Part shown: in pieces, positions 16,848-25,631 of the stretch | How positions within the stretch are numbered: the stretch's first letter is position 1 | Layout: each line of letters opens with the position of its first letter | NCBI GenBank assembly: GCA_013823325.1 | Contig: PNLY01000001.1 | Coordinates: forward strand, 104,319 to 168,318 | Origin: Methylobacterium sp. | Lineage (GTDB): Bacteria > Pseudomonadota > Alphaproteobacteria > Rhizobiales > Beijerinckiaceae | Length of the DNA: 64,000 nt | Direction of reading: 5' to 3' | Program-made: the position numbers and the translations under genes | Notes under the pieces: model-generated | Told to the model about the DNA's origin: nothing | Seen by the model: the letters and a program-made list of their open reading frames with translations, nothing else | Databases searched by the model: none

Positions 16848-17531
16848 ATGCGCGCCCTGATCGTCGAGGACGAGCCACAATTGATGGCTTTCCTGTCCTC
16901 GCTCCTCACCAATGCCGGACTGATCGCCGATCGCACGACCACGATCGATGCGGCGCTCGCAGCCCTGCGCTCGACCCCGTTCGACATCGTGATCGTCGAT
17001 CGCCGCCTGCCCGATGGCGACGGCCTCTCGATCGTCAAGGCGCTGAGCAACGCCGAGACGCGGCCCGCCTTCCTCGTCCTCACCGCCCGCGATGCCAAGG
17101 CCGATGTGATCGAAGGCCTGAACGGCGGCGCCGACGACTATCTGGTCAAGCCGTTCGAGCCGGAGGAGCTGCTCGCGCGTCTGCGCGTCATCCTGCGCCG
17201 GCGCAACCCCAAGCGTTCGCTGGTGATCACCGCCGGCAATCTCTCGCTCGATCTCGAAGGGCGCAGCGCCTCCGTCGGCTCGGAGATGCTCGATCTGCGC
17301 CGGCGCGAGGCCCTGATCCTGGAGGCGCTCGTCCAGCGCGTCGGCCGCGTCGTCACCCGCGACGTCCTGATCGAGGCGGTCTACGGTTTCGACGACCTGA
17401 TCGAATCCAACACGCTGGAGGCGCAGATCTCGCGGCTGCGGCGCAAGCTCAAGGAGGCCGGTGCGGCGGTCGAGATCACTTCGCTGCGCGGCATCGGCTA
17501 TATGCTGCGGGTGTCCGAGCTGGCGCAGTAG
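16848..17531 (+). CDS. OmpR/PhoB-family response regulator
   Basis: A 227-aa two-domain regulator. The receiver has acidic residues E7-D8-E9, phospho-acceptor D51 (IVIVDRRLPDGDG), switch T79 and K101 (LVKPFEPEE). The C-terminal winged helix carries LRRREALILEALV and ISRLRRKLKEAGAAVEITSLRGIGYML. It should bind DNA as a dimer when phosphorylated. The likely partner kinase lies tail-to-tail 9 bp downstream on the other strand, not in the same operon. Confidence 0.93.
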   Translation: MRALIVEDEPQLMAFLSSLLTNAGLIADRTTTIDAALAALRSTPFDIVIVDRRLPDGDGLSIVKALSNAETRPAFLVLTARDAKADVIEGLNGGADDYLVKPFEPEELLARLRVILRRRNPKRSLVITAGNLSLDLEGRSASVGSEMLDLRRREALILEALVQRVGRVVTRDVLIEAVYGFDDLIESNTLEAQISRLRRKLKEAGAAVEITSLRGIGYMLRVSELAQ

Positions 17532-17540
17532 CGCCACCCC

Positions 17541-18881
17541 TCAGGCGCCGCCGCTCTCGCGCGGCGGGAAGACGAGGCGCACCATCGTGCCGCCGCCCGG
17601 CCGGCCGAGGATGGTGAGCGTGCCGCCATGAGCGGCCATGATGTCGCGCACGATCGTCAGGCCGAGACCGGCGCCGGTCGAATTCGGCGACATCCGGTTG
17701 AACGCCTCGGTCACCTGCGGGCGGTCGGACGGTGCGATGCCGACCCCGTCATCAGCGACCTCGACCACGGCGCCGTCGATCACCTTGACCAGGATCGTCG
17801 ATTTCGCCTGCGCGTGCCGCAGGGCGTTGTCGACGAGGTTGGCGATGGCCGCCCGCACAGTCGGCTCGTTGGCCTGGATCAGTGCGCGGCGCTCGCCTTC
17901 CTCCTCCAGGGCGACATCGGCGCCGTTGCTCAGGATCAGCGGCGCAAGGTCGGCGAGTACCGCGCGGGCGATGCCGTTGAGCTGCAGCGGCTCGAACGGC
18001 AGTTCGGTGCTGTGCAGCCGGGCGAGCTGCAGCATCGACGAGACGATCGTGGTCAGCCGGCTGACATCGGTGGTCAGCGCGAGCCGCATCTGGTCGTTCG
18101 GCAGCGCATCGATCCGGCCGCGCATGACGGTGAGCGGCGTGCGCAGCTCATGCGCGACGTTGTTCATGAAGCGGCGCTGCACCTCCATATTGCCGGCGAT
18201 CTTGTCGAGCGCGGCGTTGAGCGCCGTGGTCAGCGGCATCAGCTCGACCGGGGTCTCCTCGGTAGGCAGCAGGCCGCGCGGTGCCTTCGGGTCGATCTTT
18301 GCCGCGGCTTCCGCCGCACTGCGCAGGCGATCGCTGATATAGGACACCGACATTGCGATCGCGCCGGCGATCAGGAGGCCGAAGACCACCGAGATCGCCA
18401 GCGCCGAGCCCGCGATCGCCCGCAGAAAATGGGCGAGGATCAGGTCCCAGCCCGGCAGGCCGCCGCGGGTGGCGACGATGATCCTGCTGCCGTCCTTCTC
18501 GACCACGTCGAAGGCGAGCGGGTTCTCGCCGCCGACGCGCATCTGCGCCGCGATGGTCGGGCCGTCGAGCCGGATGTCGATCGGCAGGCCCGGCCGCAAT
18601 TCTGGCGCATACTCGACGACGGAACGTCCGTCCGAGACCAGGTACCAGAGCGAGGGGCTGGTGCGCTCGATCTGGCTGAGGCCGGCGGTCTTCTCGACCT
18701 GCACGGTGGTGGCGGAGGGCCGCACGCCTTGCTGGATGATCCGGGAGGTGACGTCATTGCGCAGGACGCCAGGATCCTCGGTGATCAGGGCAAAGGCGAT
18801 GACGGCGCCGATGAAGGCGGTGAACAGGACGATGCCGAGCAGCGACAGGCGGATCGTGAGGGCGCGCGACAGCGAGGTCAT
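17541..18881 (-). CDS. Sensor histidine kinase (two transmembrane segments)
   Basis: The frame is open far upstream, but coding character begins at the ATG at 18881, giving 446 aa. Residues 13-33 and 156-178 are transmembrane, with a periplasmic sensor of about 120 residues between. The HisKA motif NVAHELRTPLTVMRG carries H244. The ATPase has the N box (NLVDNALRH), G1 (DDGVGI) and G2 (GAGLGLTIV). It presumably phosphorylates the OmpR-type regulator encoded convergently. The signal is unknown. Upstream, EipA is divergent, which could make envelope state a relevant input. Confidence 0.93.
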   Translation of the reverse strand: MTSLSRALTIRLSLLGIVLFTAFIGAVIAFALITEDPGVLRNDVTSRIIQQGVRPSATTVQVEKTAGLSQIERTSPSLWYLVSDGRSVVEYAPELRPGLPIDIRLDGPTIAAQMRVGGENPLAFDVVEKDGSRIIVATRGGLPGWDLILAHFLRAIAGSALAISVVFGLLIAGAIAMSVSYISDRLRSAAEAAAKIDPKAPRGLLPTEETPVELMPLTTALNAALDKIAGNMEVQRRFMNNVAHELRTPLTVMRGRIDALPNDQMRLALTTDVSRLTTIVSSMLQLARLHSTELPFEPLQLNGIARAVLADLAPLILSNGADVALEEEGERRALIQANEPTVRAAIANLVDNALRHAQAKSTILVKVIDGAVVEVADDGVGIAPSDRPQVTEAFNRMSPNSTGAGLGLTIVRDIMAAHGGTLTILGRPGGGTMVRLVFPPRESGGA

Positions 18882-19082
18882 GGCAGGGCCTCGCCGCCAT
18901 GCCGCGCAGCCGGCCGCGGCCGGCCGGCCGGTCGCATTCGGCGCGGGATTGCTGCAGCGTTGCGGGTCGTCACGGAACCTCGATGCGGGTATGGCTTGTG
19001 GAACCGGGCGCTCGCCCCTTCCTGTCTCTGCATGGACCGTTTCGCCATTGCCGTTCAACTCTCTTCCGGAGCTGCCGGCCTG

Positions 19083-19751
19083 ATGCTTGCGCGGCGCGCC
19101 GTGTCGGGGTGGCTGGGCTTGCGCCTCGCGCTGGCCGTGCTGCTGGCCCTCTTTCCGGGTCTCGCACTCGGGCAGGGTGCGGTGACGAAGGGCGACGTGC
19201 GGGCCGGCCAGTTGCCGACGACCTCGCGGCAGGACATCTCCAGGCTGGTCGAAGATGTCTTCGACGCCGCTTCCAAGACGGTCAGCATCCCGATCGAGCG
19301 CTCGCTGGCGCTCTTCGGCGAGCCGAACGCCTATATCATCGGCGGCGAGCTCAGCGGCTCCTTCGTCCTCGGCGGGCGGCACGGCAGTGGCGAGTTGCGC
19401 TTCGCCGATGGGGTGCCGACCCCGGTGACCTGGTCGGCCCTGTCGGTCGGCATCGGCCTCGGCGCCGATTACGGCCGGGTGATCATGCTGGTCTACGGTC
19501 TCGACCGCCGCGAGGACGTCTTCGGCACCTATGCCAGCCTCGGTGGCAGCGCCCATTTCCTCGCCGGCGCCAACGCCACCATCCTGGCTTCGTCGCGGGC
19601 GCGGATCGTGCTGATCTCCTCCGGCCTCGGCCTGCGCTTCTCCGGCGACCTCAGCCGCATCGTGATCGAGCCGGCCGGGCCGCCGGAGCAGCTGCGCCCG
19701 CCCGGCATGATCTGCGCCACGCCGGCCGATTGCGCCGTGCCCGGCCGCTGA
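19083..19751 (+). CDS. DUF1134 / EipA-family periplasmic protein
   Basis: The ATG at 19083 gives 222 aa with a long signal peptide (RRAVSGWLGLRLALAVLLAL, cleaved near ALG-Q). An upstream in-frame ATG at 19032 is possible. The DUF1134 core is clear: FGEPNAYIIGGELSGSFVLG, TWSALSVGIGLGADYGRVIM, a LVYGL block and GGSAHFLAGANATIL. In Brucella the family member EipA is a periplasmic beta-barrel-like protein needed for envelope integrity. It is divergent from the histidine kinase, with 201 bp between the starts. Confidence 0.85.
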   Translation: MLARRAVSGWLGLRLALAVLLALFPGLALGQGAVTKGDVRAGQLPTTSRQDISRLVEDVFDAASKTVSIPIERSLALFGEPNAYIIGGELSGSFVLGGRHGSGELRFADGVPTPVTWSALSVGIGLGADYGRVIMLVYGLDRREDVFGTYASLGGSAHFLAGANATILASSRARIVLISSGLGLRFSGDLSRIVIEPAGPPEQLRPPGMICATPADCAVPGR

Positions 19752-19776
19752 ATTCCCGATAAGCAGAGCGCCGGTC

Positions 19777-20460
19777 CTAGCGACGCCGGTCGAGCAGGCG
19801 GTGTGCCGTGGCATGGAGCTCGTCGAGCTGGTTCGAGATGTCCAGTGCGATCAGGCCCATCTCGCGCTCATCGGCCGCCCGGCGGACATAGAGCGGCTCC
19901 GACCAGAGCACGCAGCCGCGGCCGAAGGGCAGGGCGATGCTGGCCTTGTCCCAGTTGGCGAGCTCGAGCCGGGCGCTGGTCACCGCCGCGAACAGGTAGA
20001 TCGGCCGGCCGGTGGCGCGGGCGAGCTGGATCGCCCCTTTGCCGGCGACGCGCGCGATCTTGGGAACGTCGGCCGTGAGGAGAAGGCTGGTGCCTTCGCG
20101 CAGCGCCTCTCGCATCTCGAAGAAGGCGGGGATGGCGCGCTTCGTCTTGATCTTCCGGGGGCTCTGCGTGCCCGAGCCGCGGATGGCGCGGAAGCCCGCC
20201 CGCTCCACCACCGAGGCGACCACCGTCCCGTCGAAATGCAGCGAGGTCAGGATCGCGACCTGCGCCGCGCCGTCGAGCGCCGCGAGACTCAGCATCTGCT
20301 GGCCGTGCCAGGTCAGGGCGATGAAGGGTTCGCCGCTACGCTCCCACGGCCTGACGCCGGGGAGCGCCGGCTTGAAGCGGGTCGTCCGCTGCACGAAGGC
20401 GAGATAGGCGTGCAAAGCGCGGCCGGCGAACGCCGCAGATTGCCCATTGCCGAATCGCAT
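19777..20460 (-). CDS. DUF374 lysophospholipid acyltransferase-like protein
   Basis: A 227-aa protein with the DUF374 order of motifs: FIALTWHGQQ, then LHFDGTVVASVVERAGF with IRGSG, then LLLTADVPK. In most members the last block reads TPDGPRGP; here Gly and Arg are replaced (DVPK), so acyl-acceptor binding may differ. DUF374 proteins are distant relatives of LpxL/PlsC acyltransferases, often next to kdtA. Here kdtA is absent. The start at 20460 has no strong ribosome site. Confidence 0.8.
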   Translation of the reverse strand: MRFGNGQSAAFAGRALHAYLAFVQRTTRFKPALPGVRPWERSGEPFIALTWHGQQMLSLAALDGAAQVAILTSLHFDGTVVASVVERAGFRAIRGSGTQSPRKIKTKRAIPAFFEMREALREGTSLLLTADVPKIARVAGKGAIQLARATGRPIYLFAAVTSARLELANWDKASIALPFGRGCVLWSEPLYVRRAADEREMGLIALDISNQLDELHATAHRLLDRRR

Positions 20461-20587
20461 GATCCGATCTCCACGGTGATTCCAATGGAGGGATCGGCGC
20501 GTCGGCTTGCTCCAACATTGCGCGGCCTGCGGCCGGCGCGCGTTCCGTTCGATCGAACGAAGAGAACTCGCGCAGAAGCGAGAAACG

Positions 20588-21334
20588 TCAGCGCATCATG
20601 AACTTGACGATGCGGGCGACGAACTCCTCGTCCTGCCCGGCGAAGCCGTGATGCGCGCTGGACCGGCAGGGGTTGGCCTCGTCGGCCTGCCCCCCGCTCA
20701 TCCATTCGACCTGGACGCGCCCGCCCGACCAGGTCTGGAACGGGAGGACGCCGGCGGGCAGCGTCCAGCGGCAGCGATCCTCGCGATGGTGCAAGGCCAG
20801 CGTGCGCGGCAGCCGGTTCGGTGTCCCCAGTATCGTCTGCACGGTGTCGTCGGGCCCCGACGCCTTGCTCAGGAAGCCCGAGGTCAGGACGAGCCTGTCC
20901 GGCGTGGCCCCGCCTACGAGCCCCTCTGCGGCGCGCTGCGTGCCCTTGCTCGTCGCAATCACGATGACCGGACGCTTGATCGCTGCCATGTGGTCGACTG
21001 CGGCCGACAGGTTGGTGCCGAGCTCGGCGAGCAGCACGTTGTAGCCATGCATGACGAAGGCGTCCCGGTTGCGGATCAGGACATTGTCGCCGGCCTTGCC
21101 GAAGCGCGCGCCGCTGCCGACCTCGAGGCGGCCATCGCCGCCGGTGAGCAGGATCACGCTGCCCTTGGGATGCGCGGCGCGGATGAGGATGCTGCGGACG
21201 CCGGCGATCGTGACGGTCTCGCCGCCCTTGACCGTGATCGGCGTCTCCGCCCGCCCCGCCGACGGAATGGCGAGCGACCATAGGATCGCGAGCGCGCCGA
21301 GGGCGCGCAGGATACGCTGCTGATATCCGATCAT
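20588..21334 (-). CDS. Exported alpha/beta-hydrolase-like protein
   Basis: A 248-aa protein with a signal peptide (LRALGALAILWSLAIPSAG, cut near GRA-E). The hydrolase elements are SVILLTGGDGRLE for the oxyanion loop, a nucleophile-elbow-like IATSKGTQRA with S129 (A-T-S-K-G, not strict GxSxG) and a late His in SAHHGFAGQDEEF. It should act in the periplasm on a small ester or amide, but no substrate is suggested by neighbours. Several Cys (C188, C223) could form a disulfide. Confidence 0.72.
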   Translation of the reverse strand: MIGYQQRILRALGALAILWSLAIPSAGRAETPITVKGGETVTIAGVRSILIRAAHPKGSVILLTGGDGRLEVGSGARFGKAGDNVLIRNRDAFVMHGYNVLLAELGTNLSAAVDHMAAIKRPVIVIATSKGTQRAAEGLVGGATPDRLVLTSGFLSKASGPDDTVQTILGTPNRLPRTLALHHREDRCRWTLPAGVLPFQTWSGGRVQVEWMSGGQADEANPCRSSAHHGFAGQDEEFVARIVKFMMR

Positions 21335-21461
21335 GTTGTTAAGTCACCCGTTCATCTGAAGCGGCGCAGAACGACGCGCGCCACCGTCACCGTGTCGCGC
21401 CTGCGCCTGCCGCCCAGGATTCGGTGGCTACATTGCACGAAATGTGCGGCCGACCTCATCG

Positions 21462-22862
21462 TCATCCGTCAAAAGGCGGAGATTTGACCGCCCGGCGATA
21501 ATCGGGATTGGCCGAGAGGAGCCGGCGGCCGAGATTGCTGAGGAAATCGACCTCGTCGGCCTTCAGGGTCAGCTTGTTGTGCAATTGCAGGATGCGCCTT
21601 TTCTCCTCGGGCGAATCGATGTCGGACAGGGACAGGCGCACCAGCGTGACCTGCAGTTGCCTGCAATGCCCCTCCGGTGCCGCGAGGCCGCAGCGCCAAC
21701 GGAGCAGCCGTTCCCGCCAATTCGCGGTCTCCCGTTCCAGCGCGTCGAGGCTGGCCCGGCTCGCATTATCGATCATGGCGTCGACCGAAGCGGTGATCGC
21801 CTCGCGCGCGTCCGGGCCGTCGATCGCCCGGGACATCCCGCCGCCGACCCGCATCGACGCATCGGCGACGATGACGACGACGCGGCGCAGCCGCTGCGCA
21901 GCCTGCGCCGAGACGAGCGCCGGCGCTGGCCGGCTCATCGCCCGGATCAGGTTGCGCACGGCGAGATTGTCGACGAGGCCGCCGTCGAGCAGCTTGAGAT
22001 AGTGCAGCTCCGGCTCGTTTGCGTAGCGCGTTTGAGATGCTTCGACATGGCGGGCGAAAGCCGAGCGCTCGTGTGATGGCGTGCCGTGGCCGGCGGCCGG
22101 GCAGGTCGGATTGAAGTTCTCCAGCACGATCGGGGAAAACAGCACCGGCACGGCCGACGAGGCCGCGACGGCATGAGCGAGCGGGAACGCATCATAGTCG
22201 CTGCAGATCGCCCGGAAGCTGTCGCGGTCGAACGGGAAAGGCGCGCGATTGTAGAGCTCGGTCGCATGCAGGAGCAGCCTTGGCCGCCCGGGCTGGTCGA
22301 GGTCGCCGAGTGACGCACCGCGGTAGAGATGTGCGTCGAGCCAGTCGGCGAGGCCCGAGAGATCGTTGACGCCGCCGCGGTAGCCGCGCAGCAGATTGAT
22401 CGGCGTGAAGCTGGTGCGCAATGCGCCTTCGGGATCCTGATCGAGGAAGTCGCGCCGGAAGGCCGGCAGGCCCTGCGGGCCCCGCAGGGCGAAATGCGCG
22501 GCGAGAATGCCGCCGCCCGACACGCCCGCGATCGCGGTGACTTCGTCGGCGAGCGAGCGGCCGGTACGGCCGGGCGCTCGCTGCTCCGCCAATGCCGACA
22601 AGACGCCGTATCCGAAGGCGGCCGACCGTGCTCCGCCGCCGGAAAGGGCGACAATCACGGCAGTGGAGCCGCCTTCGCTGGCCGAGGCGAAGGACCGGGC
22701 AACGGGCGCTGCCAGAGAGCGGCGCAGATTGGAAGGTCGGTTCGCCGGGTTGGCGCAAGCGGCGAGGCAGGCTGCGAACAGTATGAGCAGCAGGACGGTC
22801 GCAGCCGCATGCCGGCACGGCAGACGGATCGGATCTGTCCTGTGCGTTCGGGCCACGGCCAT
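21462..22862 (-). CDS. Patatin-like phospholipase lipoprotein
   Basis: A 466-aa lipoprotein with the lipobox LAAC after a hydrophobic stretch near residues 20-36. The patatin Ser-Asp dyad is intact: oxyanion loop ALSGGGARSAAFGYG, nucleophile elbow GVSGGG, and the Asp motif LLDGGLVDN. It is therefore likely an acyl hydrolase of phospholipids on the envelope side. It is about 130 residues longer than a minimal patatin domain, with a helical C-terminal part (WRERLLRWRCG). It is a single-gene unit. Confidence 0.88.
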   Translation of the reverse strand: MAVARTHRTDPIRLPCRHAAATVLLLILFAACLAACANPANRPSNLRRSLAAPVARSFASASEGGSTAVIVALSGGGARSAAFGYGVLSALAEQRAPGRTGRSLADEVTAIAGVSGGGILAAHFALRGPQGLPAFRRDFLDQDPEGALRTSFTPINLLRGYRGGVNDLSGLADWLDAHLYRGASLGDLDQPGRPRLLLHATELYNRAPFPFDRDSFRAICSDYDAFPLAHAVAASSAVPVLFSPIVLENFNPTCPAAGHGTPSHERSAFARHVEASQTRYANEPELHYLKLLDGGLVDNLAVRNLIRAMSRPAPALVSAQAAQRLRRVVVIVADASMRVGGGMSRAIDGPDAREAITASVDAMIDNASRASLDALERETANWRERLLRWRCGLAAPEGHCRQLQVTLVRLSLSDIDSPEEKRRILQLHNKLTLKADEVDFLSNLGRRLLSANPDYRRAVKSPPFDG

Positions 22863-22995
22863 GTCGCGCGCTCTCCGCCGCGCGACATCGAATCGCCTGA
22901 TGTCCTGCGAGCGCAGGACATCTCGTCACTGCTCATTGTCCGAGCATTGCCGCTTGCCGGGCGAGGTCGCCCCGGGACGCCGGCAATCGGCTTCC

Positions 22996-24006
22996 TCAAT
23001 TGACGGGCGGGATGCCGGCCGCCTTCACCAGCTTGCCGACATCGTCGATCTCGGCCCGCAGGCGCCGGCCGAATTGCTCGCGATCGAGCGGCATCGGCTC
23101 CATGCCGACGGTCCGCAGCTTCTCCTGGATCTCCGGCAGCCGCAAAGCCGTCTGCGCTTCCCGATAGAGGCGCTCGATCGCCCCCGGCGGCGTTCTGCTC
23201 GGCACGAACAGCCCGATCCAGAACTCGTAGGCGGAATCCGGCAGCCCGGCCTCCAGCGTCGTCGGGACATCGGGCAAGGCGGCGACCCGCCGGGAGGTGC
23301 TGACCGCGAGCGCGGTCAGCGTCCCCTCCTTGAGATGGGGGAGCGCCGCCGAGAGCGGCAGGAAATAGATGTCGATCTCGCCGGCGAGCAGGCCGGTGAT
23401 GGCGTCGATCGGGCCGCGATAGGGCACATGGTGCATCTGCAGTCCGGCGCCGGCCAGCATGCGCAGCGCCGCCAGATGCGAGGTGCTGCCGCTGCCGGCC
23501 GAGGCGTAGTTCAGCACGCCGGGCTTGGCTTTCGCCGCCGCCACCAGGTCGGCGACGGTCTTGAAACCCTTCTTGGGCGTGGTGACCAGCACGCTCGGCT
23601 GGATGCCGAAGGGTATCACCGCCGCAAGGTCACCCGTCGTGTCGTAGGGAAGCTTCGAATAGAGGGACGGCGCGATCGCGATCGACGAGGAGTGCACCAG
23701 GATCGTGTAGCCATCCGGCGTCGCCTTCGCCACCGTCGCGGCCCCGATCGTGCCGCCGGCCCCGACGCGGTTCTCGACCACGATCGGCCGGTCGAGCTGC
23801 CGCGACATCTGATCGAGCACGATCCGGCCGACCACGTCGATGGCGTTGCCCGCGGCGAGCGGGACGACCGCCGTGATCGGCCGCTCCGGCCAGGCTTGGG
23901 CGATGGAAGGGCTCGGAAGCGCTGCGGGCAACAGGGTGCAGAAGGCCAAAGCGAGCAGTCGCCTTGCCGGGCGGGCGAGGGGCGTCCGAAATCCGTCGTC
24001 GTTCAT
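22996..24006 (-). CDS. Bug/TctC-family tricarboxylate-type solute-binding protein (orphan)
   Basis: The 336-aa precursor has a signal peptide ending at SIA-Q and the standard Bug core: WPERPITAVVPLAAGNAIDVVGR, VVENRVGAGGTIGA and YRGPIDAITGLLAGEID. Bug proteins bind carboxylates in the periplasm for TctAB-type carriers. None is adjacent, so this is an orphan binding protein. A GGGAGA ribosome site precedes the ATG. Two perfect LacI-type operators lie in its promoter and a LacI gene is directly upstream on the same strand, so it is probably the regulator's main target. Confidence 0.88.
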   Translation of the reverse strand: MNDDGFRTPLARPARRLLALAFCTLLPAALPSPSIAQAWPERPITAVVPLAAGNAIDVVGRIVLDQMSRQLDRPIVVENRVGAGGTIGAATVAKATPDGYTILVHSSSIAIAPSLYSKLPYDTTGDLAAVIPFGIQPSVLVTTPKKGFKTVADLVAAAKAKPGVLNYASAGSGSTSHLAALRMLAGAGLQMHHVPYRGPIDAITGLLAGEIDIYFLPLSAALPHLKEGTLTALAVSTSRRVAALPDVPTTLEAGLPDSAYEFWIGLFVPSRTPPGAIERLYREAQTALRLPEIQEKLRTVGMEPMPLDREQFGRRLRAEIDDVGKLVKAAGIPPVN

Positions 24007-24096
24007 GGCGTTCTCCCGGTGGTGTCTGGGCCCTGGCCTCCGGCCGGCTGTTCTCGTGCTTCGGATATCGGGGCAGGGCGCGCGTGGTGAGCTTAT

Positions 24097-24108
24097 GCAA
24101 TCGATTGC
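24097..24108. promoter_or_regulatory. LacI-family operator O1 in the Bug promoter
   Basis: GCAATCGATTGC is a perfect 12-bp palindrome with the central CpG typical of LacI/GalR operators. On the minus strand it overlaps the -10 of the likely promoter, so binding would repress the Bug gene starting at 24006. Confidence 0.8.
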
Positions 24109-24133
24109 TATCGTGCGAAATCGTATCGGTCAA
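24105..24133 (-). promoter_or_regulatory. Predicted sigma-70 promoter of the Bug gene
   Basis: Reading the minus strand, TTGACC (24128-24133) is followed after 17 bp by TAGCAA (24105-24110). The -10 shares 4 bases with operator O1. This is a pattern match only. Confidence 0.5.
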
Positions 24134-24194
24134 TGCGATAGGAATAATAATCGAATGATAGGATCTCTGCCGACTTTTGAGCGCTAAAAGTACC

Positions 24195-24206
24195 GCAATC
24201 GATTGC
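24195..24206. promoter_or_regulatory. LacI-family operator O2
   Basis: A second identical GCAATCGATTGC lies 98 bp (centre to centre) upstream of O1 relative to the Bug gene, a spacing suited to DNA looping. The rest of 24007-24315 is A+T-richer than its surroundings and holds no gene. Confidence 0.78.
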
Positions 24207-24315
24207 TCACGAGCGCGGCTTTATGCGGCGATGTATGCCGGGGCGTCTCGGTGGAGGCGGTCCCGCTTTGGCCGTTCGCGCCTTTCGCGGTCCGTGCCGC
24301 GTGCGCGAGCCGCGT

Positions 24316-25362
24316 CTAGCGCTGCTCCGGTCGGGGAGCTGCGGTCGAGCCGCGCACGACGAGGCGAGGCGTCAGCATCACCATGCGCGTCGAGGCGTCC
24401 GCCCGCCGCATCCGCTGGACCAGCAGCTCGGCTGCCTCGCGGCCCATCGCCCGGTGCTCGATCCGCACGCTCGTCAGCGCCGGCGCGACCAGGTCCATCA
24501 GCGGCATGTCGTTGTGCCCGACGACGGAGATGTCCTCCGGGCAACGCAGCCCCCGCTCGCGCAGGGCATCGTAGGCACCGAGAGCCAGCAGGTCGTTCGC
24601 GGCCACGATGGCGGTGATCTGCGGCGCTGCTGCCAGCAGCCTGCCGGCAGCCTCGGCGCCGGCTTCGCGGGAATAGGCCGTCGCGCTCTGGCTGAAGCTC
24701 TCCAGCGGCGTGTCCTGGTCGCGGATCGCCGCCTCGAAGCCCCTCAGGCGCAGCAGGCCGGTCGACAGGGTCGGCGGCCCGGCGATGTGGCCGATCCTGC
24801 GATGCCCGAGCCCGACCAGATGATCGACGGCGAGCTGCATCCCCCGCATGTCGTCGGAGACCGCGGCGGAGACGCGCGCTTGCGCCTCGGCCCGATTGAC
24901 CAGCACGACCGGAACGTTGCGCTCAAGGCAGCGGCCGACGAGCGCATCGTCCCGCGTCGCCGTCGCCAGGACGAGCCCGTCGACGCGATGGGCGATCAGC
25001 CCGTCCAGCAATGTCGTGGCAGAGGGTGCGCCGGGCCCGGCATCGGCGACGATGGTGGAGTAGCCGTCTTCGATGAGGCGCTCGGTGATTCCGCTGAGGA
25101 TGGGGGCGAAGACCGGATTGGCGATGTCGGGGAGCAGCACGCCGACCAGCAGCGAGCGGCCGGTGCGCAGGCTCGCGGCCAGATGGTCAGGCTGGTAGCC
25201 GAGCTTCTGCGCAGCCCGAAGGATGCTGGCGGCGAGATCCTGCGCCACCATCGAGCGCGTTGCCGGGTTGAGGGCCCGCGAAACGGTCGAGGCATGCACG
25301 CCGGCGAGCTGGGCGACGTCCTTGATCGTGATCGGACGGGTCTTCGAGGGGGAGCGTGGCAC
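24316..25362 (-). CDS. LacI-family transcriptional regulator
   Basis: A 348-aa repressor with the LacI helix-turn-helix and hinge at the N-terminus (TIKDVAQLAGVHASTVSRAL) and a periplasmic-binding-protein-like sensor domain (LLVGVLLPDIANPVFAPIL, then GHRRIGHIAGP). It lies upstream of the Bug gene on the same strand. Copies of one palindrome occur twice before that gene and once before this one, which predicts repression of the target and autoregulation. The ligand is probably the Bug protein's substrate or a product of it. Confidence 0.92.
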   Translation of the reverse strand: MPRSPSKTRPITIKDVAQLAGVHASTVSRALNPATRSMVAQDLAASILRAAQKLGYQPDHLAASLRTGRSLLVGVLLPDIANPVFAPILSGITERLIEDGYSTIVADAGPGAPSATTLLDGLIAHRVDGLVLATATRDDALVGRCLERNVPVVLVNRAEAQARVSAAVSDDMRGMQLAVDHLVGLGHRRIGHIAGPPTLSTGLLRLRGFEAAIRDQDTPLESFSQSATAYSREAGAEAAGRLLAAAPQITAIVAANDLLALGAYDALRERGLRCPEDISVVGHNDMPLMDLVAPALTSVRIEHRAMGREAAELLVQRMRRADASTRMVMLTPRLVVRGSTAAPRPEQR

Positions 25363-25429
25363 CTGTCGGTCTCGCAGAGTCTCGAGCTCAACCTAGATGA
25401 CAGCGGAATCGTCAGCAATCGAGCACGCG

Positions 25430-25441
25430 GCAATCGGTTGC
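25430..25441. promoter_or_regulatory. LacI-family operator O3 (autoregulation)
   Basis: GCAATCGGTTGC differs from O1/O2 at one base and lies 68 bp before the LacI start. A half-site GCAATCGA occurs at 25415-25422. It predicts autoregulation. Confidence 0.65.
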
Positions 25442-25520
25442 GAGACCGAACCGATGGCGCAGCCCGGCCGGTTCGGCATCGACCGAAGCCACAGAGGCGA
25501 GACTGGATGTCCGAGGAAGA

Positions 25521-25595
25521 TGGTGGGCGGCACAGGGATCGAACCTGTGACCCCTCCCGTGTGAAGGGAGTGCTCTACCGCTGAGCTAGCCGCCC
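25521..25595 (-). tRNA. tRNA-Val(CAC)
   Basis: Read on the minus strand, the 7-bp acceptor stem GGGCGGC pairs with GCCGCCC and is followed by A and an encoded CCA (25521-25523). The D-arm (TAGCTCAGCGGTAGAGCA), an anticodon stem CTCCC/GGGAG with loop TTCACAC (anticodon CAC, reading GUG), and the T-arm with GGTTCGATCC are all standard. The gene is 75 nt including CCA. It lies between the LacI and gph genes; no integrated element is seen next to it. Confidence 0.96.
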
Positions 25596-25631
25596 GGACC
25601 GCGCTGTTCCTAGTGGCGCGCGCCGTCGCCG

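Noticed and set aside
17628-19082. Plus-strand frame continuous with the EipA gene, opposite the histidine kinase
   Set aside because: Only the part from 19083 has a signal peptide and a DUF1134 domain; the earlier part is antisense to an intact kinase.
18882-19814. Minus-strand extension of the histidine kinase frame upstream of its ATG
   Set aside because: The residues are low-complexity, precede a clear N-terminal transmembrane helix, and run antisense to EipA.
25521-25595. Genomic island attachment site at tRNA-Val
   Set aside because: No integrase gene, no second copy of the tRNA 3' end and no change of gene type is seen on either side.
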